NCBI RefSeq assembly: GCF_963259705.1
Contig: NC_081844.1
Location: forward strand, 34,971,341 to 35,035,340
Source: Myotis daubentonii
Taxonomy: Eukaryota; Chordata; Mammalia; Chiroptera; Vespertilionidae
Reading direction: 5' to 3'
Length of the DNA: 64,000 bases
The notes under the pieces: model-generated
What the model was told of the DNA's origin: nothing
Database searches by the model: none
Seen by the model: only the letters and a program-made list of their open reading frames with translations
In this document: positions 52,541-63,571 of the stretch, in pieces
Layout of the letters: every line of letters starts with the position of its first letter
Numbering within the stretch: position 1 is the stretch's first letter
Translations under genes and position numbers: made by a program

Positions 52541-53020
52541 TCAGAGGGTCAACTCTGGCTTAATAGACTATATATGCCTGTATGTAAGGCTGAAATTCTC
52601 CCCCAATTAAAAATACTCTCAGAATGTTTAATGATTATTATGTAGTTTTTATTACAAATTCGTTTGGCCTTGAAACACTATTAACTAAAAGCGCATTAGC
52701 ATGGAGTAGCAATCATTTTTGGCTGAGAAGAAACATCGATATTTAGAAATTCTGCTAACTTGTAATAACCACACTCAGTTCAACTTGTGTTCATTTATTC
52801 AGCAAGTATTTATAGAGCACCTACTACGCTGCAGGTGTGGATTGAGTGCCCACCGCATAGGAAATGCTATCGTAGTTAATGCAAGAGACGGGCCGGTGAT
52901 TAAGTCACAGAGCTTAGGAGGAGAATAGACTCTGCTGGGTAGGGGGTAGGGAAATGTCCCAAGAATAGAAACACACACACACACACACTTCATATTGATA
53001 CAGGATTTGGGGACTAGAAC
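52541..53020. other. upstream intergenic sequence, little recognised
   Basis: Contains a short (AC)n at about 52972-52988; otherwise no feature was identified. Confidence 0.4.
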
Positions 53021-53024
53021 ACAC

Positions 53025-53400
53025 GGTGTTCCCCTGGGCAGGATGGCTTCCCCGATTCTTTGTCCGTCAGAGTCAGAGAATGAAACCACAGACGGAAGAT
53101 GGTATAACAAAGGTGGAAATTTATTGAAGGACAAGCACAGATTCCCACGTGGGAAGGGGGACAGAGTCCCTCCCAGTGCCTTCCCTCCTTCCCCCCCCAC
53201 CCGCCCCATTTTATAAGGCTGCAGTTTTTGTGCCTCGATATCCCCTCTGGTTGTCCACATTCTCTTTGATTTGGTCACTAGAGCAACTCCTGAGAGCAAA
53301 GGTCAAACCTCACGTGCGCTGTGTGAGGCCCTCCTTCATTGTCCTCCTATTCCCTCTGGGCTTTCTTCCTTCTTTATTTTGTGAACTAAAGGCCAGGTGG
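53025..53400 (-). mobile_element. possible LTR fragment
   Basis: On the - strand CCTTATAAAATGG precedes AATAAATTTCCACC by about 85 bp, the usual TATA-to-poly(A) layout of a retroviral LTR. Termini and target duplication were not located. Confidence 0.35.
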
Positions 53401-53430
53401 GGAGCTAGTGGAAGAACCTTCCAAGTAGAG

Positions 53431-53652
53431 CAGTGGTTCTCAACCTTCCTAATGCCACTTCCCTTTAATACAGTTCCTCATGTTGTGGTGACACCCAATT
53501 TCATTGTTACAAATTGAACATAATTAAAGCATAGTGATTAATCACAAAACAATATGTAATTATATATGTGTTTTCCAATGGTCTTAGGCGACCCCTGTGA
53601 AAGGGTCGTTCGACCCCCAAAGGGGTCTCGACCCACAGGTTGAGAACCGCTG
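53431..53652 (+). mobile_element. SPIN hAT MITE
   Basis: CAGTGGTTCTCAACCTTCC to GAGAACCGCTG, flanked by AAGTAGAG (53423-53430 and 53653-53660). Nearly identical to 42930-43152. Confidence 0.94.
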
Positions 53653-53897
53653 AAGTAGAGGGAACGGCAACTGCAAAGGCATTGAAGTGTTCGGGGGACT
53701 GAGAAGAAGGTGGGGTGGCTGGACATAGTGGGGAGTGGGTGAAAGGGACCCAGGATGAGGTTGGAGAGTCTGTGTCCTCCTGGTGCAATAAGAAGCCATT
53801 GAAGAATTTAAACCAGAGAATGATATGGTCTGCTTTTTAGTTTAGGGGAACACTGGCTAGAACATAACAAGAAAACAACAAAAAACCCTGTCATGCC

Positions 53898-53960
53898 TTT
53901 TCAATAAATGATGCTGGAGCAATTGGACATCCATAGGCAAAGGAGAAGGAAGTTATAGAT
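53898..53960 (+). mobile_element. L1 ORF2 fragment
   Basis: TTTTCAATAAATGATGCTGG followed by CATCCATAGGCAAA is a classic L1 ORF2 3' segment. Confidence 0.6.
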
Positions 53961-53969
53961 CCTCCCTTC

Positions 53970-54280
53970 CCCCAACTGGTGGGCAGAGTATGACTAACCT
54001 GCAGCCCAGAAATCCCTGAGTGATTAACCATGTACCTTATATGGACTATACATTGGACCACCAATCCACACCTGCCAAATACCCTAAGCCCTTGTCCATA
54101 TGGACCATACAGTAAGCCACCAATCAGTGTGCTCTGAGTACACTAGCCCCCACCCCTTCCCATTCCGCCCCTCAAAAGGCGGGCCCACCTCTGCACATGC
54201 TGCTGTCCTCCCTTTTTGAGACAGCCCGGCAGGTGCTTCTCTTCTAAAAAAGCCTGTAGTCCTGGTTTTCGGCCTCTGAT
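53970..54280. mobile_element. possible LTR-derived sequence
   Basis: Sequence with repeated ATGGACCATAC-type motifs and CCACCAATCA, an inverted-CCAAT-rich layout reminiscent of a class I LTR U3 region. No ends found. Confidence 0.25.
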
Positions 54281-54284
54281 TTTT

Positions 54285-54405
54285 CAGGAAGAAGAGGATG
54301 AGGAGGAGGAGGAGGAGAAGGAGGAGGAGGAGGAGGGGAGGAGAAGGAGGAGGGGGGGTAGGGGGAGGAGGAGGGGAGTAAAGGGAGGAGAGAAAAGAAT
54401 CTTTA
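54285..54405. repeat. (GGA)n purine tract
   Basis: About 120 bases almost entirely purine on the + strand, built on GAGGAGGAGG and GGAGGGGAG units. The Glu-rich or Pro/Leu-rich reading frames here are artefacts. Confidence 0.95.
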
Positions 54406-54429
54406 CTTAAACTTACCTTATACAAAAAT

Positions 54430-54780
54430 TAACTCAAAATATAACATTATCTTCATCTAGATATATACCCAAATAACATATACATAGGTGCACCAAAAAC
54501 CATGCACATAATTGTTTATAGCAGCATTATCTGTAACAGCCACACTGGTAAACCACTCCAATGTCCATTAACAGCAGAAAGGCTAAATAAATGGTGGTAG
54601 ATTTATACAGTGGAATGCTACACAGCAGTGTCACTGTGTGCACCAAGTGGGATTAACCTTACAATGTGGCGCAAAGACGCTGGACACAAAACTATACTGT
54701 TGCATAATTCTATGTATATTAAGCTCATAAACAGGCAAAAACAACTGTAGTGTTTGGGTTTAAATGAAAAAAGAAATTAG
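54430..54780 (+). mobile_element. old L1 3' fragment
   Basis: TTATAGCAGCATTATCTGTAA and CAGTGGAATGCTACACAGCA are typical of the L1 ORF2 end. Confidence 0.65.
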
Positions 54781-55539
54781 AAATCCAATGAAGTGAAGTC
54801 CATAAAAATCAGGTTTGTTGTCACTTAGGAGGAAGGGAGCAGGAAGCGATTGGGAGGAGGCTGAGAAGGGCTCCTGGAGTGCTCGCAACCTGAGTGATGC
54901 TACACGAGGGTTTGCTTTGATAATTCCTTGAGCTGAACACTTTGTTTTGAATGATTTCTGTATTTTCGTTACATTTTGTAATAACAGCTTTATTTGTTAA
55001 AAGTAAAGGCAGGAGAAGAAAGTATGCGATGAAACTGCACCTGGGAATTTTAGTGACCTGTACAGTGGACATGGTGAATGGGCTCTGGTGGTGAATTTGA
55101 TTTTGCCAATGAGAGGTACTTGGTGCAGTTTGGAAGTCAGAGTGAGGTGGAACCACCTTCCTGCCCCTTCACCCGTGTCCCCTGGCAGGCAGAGTTGTGT
55201 GTGGGGTTTGGGAGTTTCTGCAGCTGGGTTCTAGTACCTAGTTACTCACTTCATGGGCGTTGAAAGGCATCTAAAGAGGCAGTGATGGTCTCTTGACTCC
55301 TGGGTCACAGCTACAGTGTATATCCTTGGACCTAACAGTTTCAGGCTCAGTCTCCTGCCTGGCAATGGGCTCAGATACATAATCTTCATAAAGAGACAAG
55401 AGACAGTAAATAATACAGTCCACCACAGTCTCCTAGAAATGTTCATAACTATGTAATAAAGCTCATCATGGCAAACAACAGAAAAAACATGGATTTAAAT
55501 GTAAAATATAAAACATGGCATTTTTCGAGAAAAAAGTAA
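54781..55539. other. upstream intergenic sequence
   Basis: No gene or mobile element recognised with confidence. Confidence 0.35.
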
Positions 55540-55905
55540 AGCAAACTATAAAACTTTCTTGAAAAAAATGTAAGATGTAAAACAATAAACCTTTTAGAAA
55601 CAGACTGGAGCTACTTGGGGAGAAGCTTCAGAGGCAAGGGCTAGGTGAAGAGTTCATGGACTCGACGCTACAAGCATGCTCTGTAAAAAGAAAAATGGAT
55701 AAACTGAGCCTCATTACAGTGAAAAACTGTTCTGCAAAAGACCTTGTGAAGAGGGTGAAAAGACAAGCTCTAGACTAGGAGGAAATATTTGTGAGCCACA
55801 TATCCGCAAAGGATTTGTATCTAGACTATTATATAAAAAAACTCTCAAAATTTCAACAGCAGAGAAAACAAACAATCCAGGCAGAACATGGGCAAAAGAC
55901 ACTGT
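55540..55905 (+). mobile_element. old L1 ORF2 fragment
   Basis: GAAAAACTGTTCTGCAAAAG and GAGGAAATATTTGTGAGCCA are decayed ORF2 C-terminal sequence. Confidence 0.65.
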
Positions 55906-56230
55906 AATAGGCTGCATACTGGCCCCCACAGACTTCAGGTTCCAATCCTTGGCACCTGTAAATGTCAGCTCACTTGGAAATGGAGTCCTTGCCGATGGGA
56001 TGAAGTTGAAGGATGTTGAGCTGGGGAGCTTATCCTGGATTACCTGGTGAGCCCTAAATGTAATCACAGGTGTCCTTCGAAGAGATTTGACACAGACACA
56101 CAAAGGAAAAGGCGATGTGACGATGAGCCGAGAGAGATTTGAAGATACTGGCCTTGAAGACACAGCCAAGGCCACGAACCAAGGGATGCCGGCCGTCACT
56201 AGAAACTGGAAGAGGCAAAGAATACATCAT
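55905..56230 (+). mobile_element. MLT1-like (MaLR) LTR fragment
   Basis: TTATCCTGGATTACCTGGTG, GTAATCACAGGTGTCCTTC and GAAACTGGAAGAGGCAAAG resemble ancient MaLR LTRs. Assignment is from memory of the family and is moderate. Confidence 0.5.
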
Positions 56231-56439
56231 CCCTTAGTCTCCTCACTCACACTCTTCATTCCATATAGTTCCAAACATCTGTGAAAGCTTGCTGCTGCCT
56301 CTCAGACAATGGGACTATCATCTTTGCCCTTTCCACTTAATTTCACAAAGGAACCACCTTTAGTCTACTTTTTGTCATGCCCTTCATGGGTGCATCTAAG
56401 TGAGGTAGGGACACAGTAAAACACTGGGAAAACATAACA

Positions 56440-57012
56440 TCTATATATATAATAGTCTAAGCCAGTGGTCGGCAAACTGGGGCTTGTGAGCCACATGTGG
56501 CTCTTTGGCCCTTTGAGTGTGGCTCTTCCACAAAATACCACGTGCGGGTGCGCACATACAGTGCGATTGAAACTTCGTGGCCCATGCGCAGAAGTCAGTA
56601 TTTTGTGAAAGAGCCACACTCAAGGGGCCAAAGAGCTGCATGTGGCTCGCGAGCCACAGTTTGCCAACCACTGGCCTAAGCGGCCATTATAATCGAATGA
56701 CCGGAATGACTGGAACAACCAGTTGACCAGTCACTATGACACACACTGACCACCAGGGGGCAGGCGCTCAATGCAGGAGCTGCCCCGTGGTGGTCAGTGT
56801 GCTCCCACAGCCAACCTCCCATGGCCAGCCAACCTCCCCTGGTCCCTCCCCCCATCCAGCAGGCCCCATCTAGCAGGCCCTGTCCGGCGGCTGGCAGGCC
56901 CTGGCCAACCTGGCCTCAATTGGGACTGGGCAAGATGGCCCTGATAGGCCCTGATTGCTGGCCAGGCCTAGTGACCCCACCCGTGCACAAATTTCGTGCA
57001 CCGGGCCTCTAG
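56440..57012 (+). mobile_element. Helitron carrying a nested hAT MITE
   Basis: Starts TCTATATATATAATAGTC after A and ends GGGCCTCTAG before T. The hairpin GTGCACAAATTTCGTGCAC lies just inside the 3' end. A hAT element is inserted at 56463. Confidence 0.9.
56463..56673. mobile_element. hAT MITE nested in Helitron
   Basis: CAGTGGTCGGCAAACTGGGG to GTTTGCCAACCACTG with flanks GTCTAAGC/GCCTAAGC (7 of 8). Long imperfect inverted repeats around GAGCCACA(C/T)GTGGCTC. Confidence 0.88.
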
Positions 57013-57714
57013 TCATATTATAATTGAATTACTTTTAGCTTCATACTGCTCCTTCCTCCCTAGGGACAGTTTAGATGGATGGTGGTCATGAGATAGAAAC
57101 CAGAAAACAGGAATGGGAACATCGGTGAACTCTAACAGGTACTCTGCTTGCCTGGAGCAGTTTCCTAATGCTGGGGGTCGGGGAAGGGGGAAGTGCAGCC
57201 TTGGGGCGAAGCAGAAGCTGGGAAGCTCTCCACACTGCTGCCTATTAGGAAAGCTGAACTCCACCAGTCTTTACTCATCATCCTCAATGGCTAAAGGTTT
57301 CCACTTGCCCCTCTCTGGCTTTTCCTACCTCCCAACAAGAAGAAAAATTGTGCTGGTTCTGGGAACATGGGTTTTGAAAAACAAGAAGTGCTTTGGAAAA
57401 TGTGCTGGGATCTGAGTGGCGTGTAATTGATGAGTTCCTTCCTTCACTGTGGTCCAGCGAGCTGAGAAGATGTGACAGGGAATTCTAACCCTCCCTCAGG
57501 AAGACGCCTACTTAATGCCTCTACAAAGATGAGTATTCCATCCTCTATGATTGTGTAAGACTCCTGGGCTGGCCCAACATCTGGCCACAATTTCAGTACC
57601 CTGGCCTTGTTTTTGCTCCACGACGTTCTTTGCTTTCTAATCCAGCCGGAAAACATTTTCTTGGTTCTCAACTGCTTATGGTGAATCAATATAATGAGTA
57701 ATAGGAAAAGGTTT
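57013..57714. other. upstream intergenic sequence without recognised features
   Basis: Mixed-composition sequence; two moderate reading frames were seen but no family resemblance or splice context. Confidence 0.35.
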
Positions 57715-57897
57715 TTTTAAAAAATGTTTTTATTGAGAGAGAGAGAGAGAGAGGAAGGGAGAGGGATAGAGAGGTAAAAACATTGATGGGGGAGAAACAT
57801 CATTGATGGGCTGCCTCCTGCACGCTGTCTACTGGGGATGGAGCCTGCAACCCAGGCATGTGCCCTGACCGGGATGATGCTCAACTACTGAGCCAGA
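57715..57897 (-). mobile_element. Ves SINE with short (GA)n
   Basis: TTTTTATTGAGAGAGAGAG at left and a truncated head at right (ACTACTGAGCCAG). Confidence 0.85.
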
Positions 57898-58257
57898 AAA
57901 GGTTTCTGATGGTTTACCTTTGAATTACTCAACAGTTGGAATGTACAGGGAGGCCAGGGGACTGAGTGGGAATGAAAGTCCTGTTTCCTGCATGCTGTTG
58001 GAAATGAACCTGCCAGTTAGGAACAGCATCTACTGAACATATATGGAAAGCGAAATGAACAAGATATCCTCAAGGCATGTGAAAATCATAGATTCAGGCC
58101 CTTTCCTTCAAGAAGCAGTTAAATGGAGATGCTGGTTGGGCTGTGCCCTCATGTGCCATATATTGAAATGCATGAAGCATAAGCCCAGAGCTTGTTAACA
58201 CCAGACCACCTTTAACCAGAGGTAACTTTTTCAGCAACATGATGCATCCAGTTTTTT

Positions 58258-58676
58258 TAAAAAAGATATTTTAGCCCTGACCGGTTTGGCTCAGTGCATA
58301 GAGCATCGGCCTGGGGACTGAAGGGTCCCAGGTTCGATTCCGGTCAAGGGCATGTACCTGGTTTGCGGGCACATCCCCAGTAGGAGATGTGCAGGAGGCA
58401 GCTGATTGATGTTTCTCTACCATCGATGTTTCTAACTCTCTATCCCTCTCCCTTCCTCTCTGTAAAATTCAATAAAATATCTTATTAGAGGAAGGAAGGG
58501 GGATAGAGAGTTAGAAACATTGATGAGAGAGAAACATCGATCAGCTGCCTCCTGCACACCCCCTACTGGGGATCGAGCCTGCAACCAAGGTACATGCCCT
58601 TGACCAGAATCGAACTCGGAACCCTTCTTCAGTCCATGGGCCGATGCTCTATCCACTGAGCCAAACCGGTTAGGGA
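58258..58676. mobile_element. inverted nested Ves SINE pair
   Basis: A + strand Ves (58272-58486) sits inside a - strand Ves whose tail is at 58258-58271 and body at 58487-58676. One outer duplication CATCCAGTTTTTT flanks both (58245-58257 and 58679-58691). The two bodies are close reverse complements. Confidence 0.88.
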
Positions 58677-58691
58677 TACATCCAGTTTTTT

Positions 58692-59928
58692 GAATAATTG
58701 CTCCCCAGGCATCCTAAAGAGCTAGGTGGATAGCAGAAGGGAGTCCCCCCATCCCCAGCCCCCGCCCCGACCTCCTGCTTTAAGGGCCCAATACCTATGC
58801 CCCTTCATGTACCTATTAGTATTAGTAAATTCAGCCATCATGAATCAAAGAACAGTCCTAAGCTAGGTATACAGCTTATTAGAAATGACTGCTAAAATGA
58901 ATGGGAGATGGGTTAGCTAGATAGATTGAAATGTAAATCTCAACTAAATGGACTTTGATGAGATTCCTCCCTGTATGTGGGAAGGATTGCACTTTAAAAA
59001 ATTGCTCTTGAAAACTCCCAAAATGGGTGAACTCAGTCACTTCTTCCCTCCCACTCTTATTCATTGAAGAATGATCCTGAGCCAGGGGATGAAGGTTAAA
59101 CAAATGAAAAGATGTACATATAAGCCAGCCTGCTTTCAGGGAGCATACAGACTAGTTAACAAACTGATACAATACCATATGGTGAGTAGATAAGGAGAAC
59201 CTGACTGTGCTTGAGGTGTGAGAAAGGTTTCACTGGCCTGGTCTTCATGGATGAGAAGTTTGCATGACCATCCCGAATCGGGGGCAGAAGGGGGGGGGGC
59301 AGGGCTCTCCCGAGGACAGAATGTGCAGAGGCAAGAGAAAGGATGCATAGTTTTAGAGCAATAAATAGTAGAGAAAGGTGACTGGGAAAAGAGGTAGGGC
59401 CAGATCATAAGCTTTTTTAGTGGTAGGAATTTGAATTTTGTTTTGTAGATATTAGGGAGCCATAGAAGGACTTACAGCAGAAGAGTGACAGGAGCAGAAT
59501 CACGTGTTAGCTGGGGAGATCTCCTTGGTATGTATTGGAGGGCAGGCAATGGGAGATTGTGGTGGAAGTCTAGGTGAGAAATCAAGCAAGGTTAGGCTGG
59601 CCAGTGGCAGTGGGGTGGGAATGTTTATGGGGTAGAGTCAGCTTGCAGGAATGGTGAGGCCATTAGAGACCTATTGCCAACACTAAAGGAGGTTAGTCCC
59701 TCAAGAAGATTATTGGGGCACCGTCAAAGAGAAAGGCCAAAGGGCTTTCCCAGATATTGCTCCCTTTCTGTAGGGAGGGGCAAAGAGCTAGAAGGAAAGG
59801 AAGCTAGGAAAGGCATCCACCAACCTGAGCTGACATCACATTGAATTCACATGTGGTTTGGGCCTAAAATTCCAAGTAGAATTTAGGTAAAAATTCCAAG
59901 CCGAATCAAGACTGAAGGCATGCATTTT
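58692..59928. other. upstream intergenic sequence, possibly an old interspersed repeat in part
   Basis: 59400-59640 (AGGGAGCCATAGAAGGACTT, GTGACAGGAGCAGAATCA) resembles an ancient mammalian repeat also hinted at in 53690-53860, but I could not name the family. The rest shows nothing. Confidence 0.3.
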
Positions 59929-60143
59929 TTTAAAAAATATATTTTCTTGATTTTTTTACAGAAAGGAAGGAAGAGAGATAGAGAGTTAGAAACATCAATG
60001 AGAGAGAAACATCGATCAGCCGCCTCCCGCACATCTCCCACTGGGGATGTGCCCGCAACCCAGGCACATGCCCTTGACCGGAATCGAACCCGGGACCCTT
60101 CAGTCCGCAGGCCGATGAGCCACTGAGCCAAACCGGTTTCGGC
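59929..60143 (-). mobile_element. Ves SINE
   Basis: Reverse copy flanked by GAAGGCATGCATTTTT (about 59914-59929 and 60146-60161). Confidence 0.93.
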
Positions 60144-60368
60144 AGAAGGCATGCATTTTTGCATCTTCAGTAAATTCTTTAAAAAAAAACCACACACACA
60201 CACACAACACTTTAAAAATGTATTTATTTTAATTTGTATTGAATAAAAATTCACATACAATGAAATGCACAAATTTAAGTGTACACTGATAAGTTAGATG
60301 TACCTCACACAAAACACATAAATATATACAAGGTAACAAACACTGTAATCAAAATAAGACACATTTTT

Positions 60369-60521
60369 GCCCTGCCAATGTGGCTCAGTGGTTGAGCATC
60401 GACCTTTGAACCAGAGGTCAAGGTTAGATTCCCAGTTAGGGCACATGCCTGGGTTGCAGGCTCAATCCCCAGTGGGAGGCGTGCAGGAGGCAGCCGATCA
60501 ATTATTCTCTCTCATCATTGG

Positions 60522-60585
<64 letters not shown>

Positions 60586-60605
60586 TTCCTCTTTAAAATC
60601 AATGA
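60369..60605 (+). mobile_element. Ves SINE with expanded (TC)n
   Basis: GCCAATGTGGCTCAGTGGTT head; pure TC repeat of about 56 bases at 60525-60582 in the tail. Confidence 0.93.
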
Positions 60606-62667
60606 AAACATTAAAAACAAATTACATTCCCATCATCCAGAAAGTTTCCTCTCATCCCCTATCAGATAACCCCCACCACCCATGGATAATCATTGTTCTG
60701 ATTTCTATCATATGATTTATCTGTTCTTCAATTTCATATAAAATCATATAGTACGTACTTTTTGTGTCTGAATGTCTATACCACAATTTGTTTCTCTCTT
60801 CTTCTGTGGATGGATACTATGCTGTTTCCAAATCAGAAATATTTATTAATATAACTCTATAAGCATTCTTGTACAGTCTTTTGTGAATATATTTCTTCAT
60901 TAGCTATGGGTAAATATTAAAGGTGGAATTTCTAGGTCATAGGGTAGGTGTATAATTAACTTTATTTTTTTTATAAAGTGTCTGTTAAAGTGTGTAGCCC
61001 ATTTTTCAGCTGGGTTGTGTGTTGTTATATTACTGAGTTGTATATGTTGTTTGTATACTCTGAAAACAAATCCTTCACTGGGTGTATGTGTTGCAAATAT
61101 TTTCTCCCAGTCTTTAACTTATTTGCCTTTTGATTTTTTGACATCTTTTGATGAACAGATTTTAAATTTTTTGATGAAATCCAATTAAACAGTTTTTCAT
61201 AGTTAGGGTTTTTTATTGTCATTTAAAAGAAGACTTTGCCTAACACAAGGTTGTAAAGATATTCTCTGGTTTTCTTCTAGAAACTTGATAGTTTTAGCTT
61301 TTAGTTTAGACGTATGGTCATCTCAATATTTTTGTGTGTCATGAAGTAGGGGGTCAGGTTCATTTTCTCACAGGTATATCCAGCTCTTATGGCACTCTAT
61401 TGAAAAGGCTCTTCGCATTGAATTAAACCGGTGACTTTGTTGAAAATCAATGGACAGTATATATGTGGGTTTATTTCTGAAGTTTCTAGTTTTCTTTCAA
61501 TCTATTTGTTTGTTTTTAGAGCAAAATCACATTGTCTTGACTAGTGAAATATTATAGCACTTCTTTTTTTTTTAATAGCATTCCTTTAAATCAGGTAACA
61601 GAAGTCTTCCAGTTGTATTTTTTGTTTCCAATGTTGTTTTGACTATTTTGATTTCTGAATTATCAATTTGACATCTTAGCAATATTGAGTCTTCACATTT
61701 ATGAGCAAGCATACTAGTATCTTTCCATTTATTTAGGTTTTCTTAGCAATGACTTCATAGTTCTTTTTGTGTATAGATGTTTTGCATACATTTTGTTAAA
61801 TATGTTCTTAAGTATTTTGATTTTGGATACAATTGTAAATAGTCTCGTTTCCCACTTTAGTTTCCATTTTTTGTTTTTAGTATAAAAGGCAATTGATTTT
61901 TGTATGTTGAGCTATAGCCTGCTATTTACTTTATTTATTAGTTCTAGTTAATTTTTTGGACTTTATATAAATAATCATACACGTATTTTGGGATTTAATT
62001 TGCCAATATTTTAGTAATGATTTTTGTATCTATATTTATGAAGAGTACTGGCCTGTAATATTCTTTTCTCATAATATCTATATTAGGTTTTGATATCAAA
62101 ATTAGAGAGTTTGTAAAATATTGGGCAAGTATTCCCTCCTTTTCTATTTTCTTAGTTTAAAATTAGTACTATTTTATCCGTAAATATTTAATAGAATTCT
62201 TCTGTGATTTACAAATTTAACAACTTTAATAGATATGAGCTATTCGGACTTTCTATTTCTGAGTCAAGTTTGATAAGTGTGTCTTTCAAAGAATTTGCTT
62301 ATTTTATCTAAGTCTTTGAATTTATTGATATAAAGTGGTTCATTATATCCCCTTATTGCCATTGTCATTTTATTTCTGTAGTATCTGTAGTGCTGCCCTT
62401 CTTTCACTCCTGATTTTAGTAATTTCTGTTTGCCTCTCTTTTTTAAAAAAAATTTTTGGACTGGCCTTGCTAGGATATAACTAAATTTATAAATCTTTTC
62501 AAAGAGTAAACTTTTGGCTTTGCTCACATTCTCTATTGCTTGTCTGTATTTTTTTTCATTAGCTACTACACTTATCTTTTTAATTTCCTTCCTTTTACTT
62601 GCTTTGAATTTAATTTTCTTTGTTCTCCTAACTTTTTATTTTTATTTTATTTCTTTATTTTTTTGTG

Positions 62668-62887
62668 TGTGCACCGTTCCTGGGGGTACTGCAATGTCAG
62701 GTCAATGCGTGGAGTGGATGGAGCAAGCTCCTATTCCATCTCTCTGTTGCTTTTTCTTTTCTTCTGTTAGCCCATTCTGTTACAAAAATACACTTAATAT
62801 AATGTCCTCAGATAGAGGATGTATCAGATATTAAAGTGATAAGAACAGATATTACACTTGATCATAGCCAAAAGGCTGAGAAGTGAT
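62668..62887 (-). pseudogene. U2 snRNA pseudogene
   Basis: On the - strand it begins ATCACTTCTCAGCCTTTTGG, continues through ATCAAGTGTAATATCTGTTC and the Sm-proximal region, and ends GGAACGGTGCAC. It covers nearly all of the 188-nt RNA but has substitutions and an extra pyrimidine-rich insert of about 30 bp near 62745-62775 (+ strand). No snRNA promoter elements were seen, so it is a retrotransposed or decayed copy. Confidence 0.9.
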
Positions 62888-62899
62888 GTTCTCTAACTT

Positions 62900-62923
62900 T
62901 AAAAAAAATTTAAATCTTTTTAT

Positions 62924-62966
<43 letters not shown>

Positions 62967-63113
62967 CGATGTGAGAGAGAAACATGGGTTTGTTGCCTCC
63001 CCGTCCAGGGATATAACTGGAAACCTGGGTTTGTGCCCTGGCTGAGAATTGAACCCACCACCTTTTGGTGTATGGGACGATGCTTCAGCCAACTGAGCCA
63101 CACGGACCAGGTA
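62900..63113 (-). mobile_element. Ves SINE with (GA)n
   Basis: Tail TTTTTATTGATGAGAGAGAG with about 32 bases of GA repeat; head AACTGAGCCACACGGACCAG at right. Confidence 0.92.
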
Positions 63114-63292
63114 GAAATTTAGATAATTGATTTTACACTTTCTTTATAATATAAGTATTTAAGGCTATGCATTCCCTCTAAACATCACTTTAGCTGCATC
63201 ACATCGATTATGACATATTGCGTTTTCATTATATTCTAGTTCAAAATATTGCCACAGTTCTCTAGTAATTTACAGTATTCTTTAATGGAGCA

Positions 63293-63571
63293 TCTTACCT
63301 AATAATACACAAAACATGTAAATTGACTGTACCTTTGCTACACTAACCAGCCAATCAGGAGGGTATGCAAATTAACCCAACCAAGATGGCGGGTAATTTG
63401 CATATGTCGGCTCCACACGGTGGAGCGAAGCCTGACGGCCCTGGGGCTGGCTCCGGCCGGAGCCCTGCCAGAGCGAAGGCCTGGGTCCCGGGTGCCAGAG
63501 TCAAACCGGTGCCAGCAGCCAAGGGAAGGGAAGGCCTATTGCATGAATCTCTTCGTGAAACAGGCCTCTAG
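63293..63571 (+). mobile_element. Helitron, degenerate ends
   Basis: Starts near TCTTACCTAATAATACAC after A and ends CAGGCCTCTAG before T. It has AAGATGGCGG at 63383-63392 and ATTTGCAT at 63396-63403, as in the copy at 9706. The 3' palindrome is degenerate. Confidence 0.8.

Noticed and set aside
62668..62887. Functional U2 snRNA gene
   Set aside because: Internal insert, substitutions and no proximal/distal snRNA promoter elements seen.
7724..63113. tRNA genes
   Set aside because: All tRNA-like segments are SINE heads (A- and B-box relics) followed by SINE bodies and tails.
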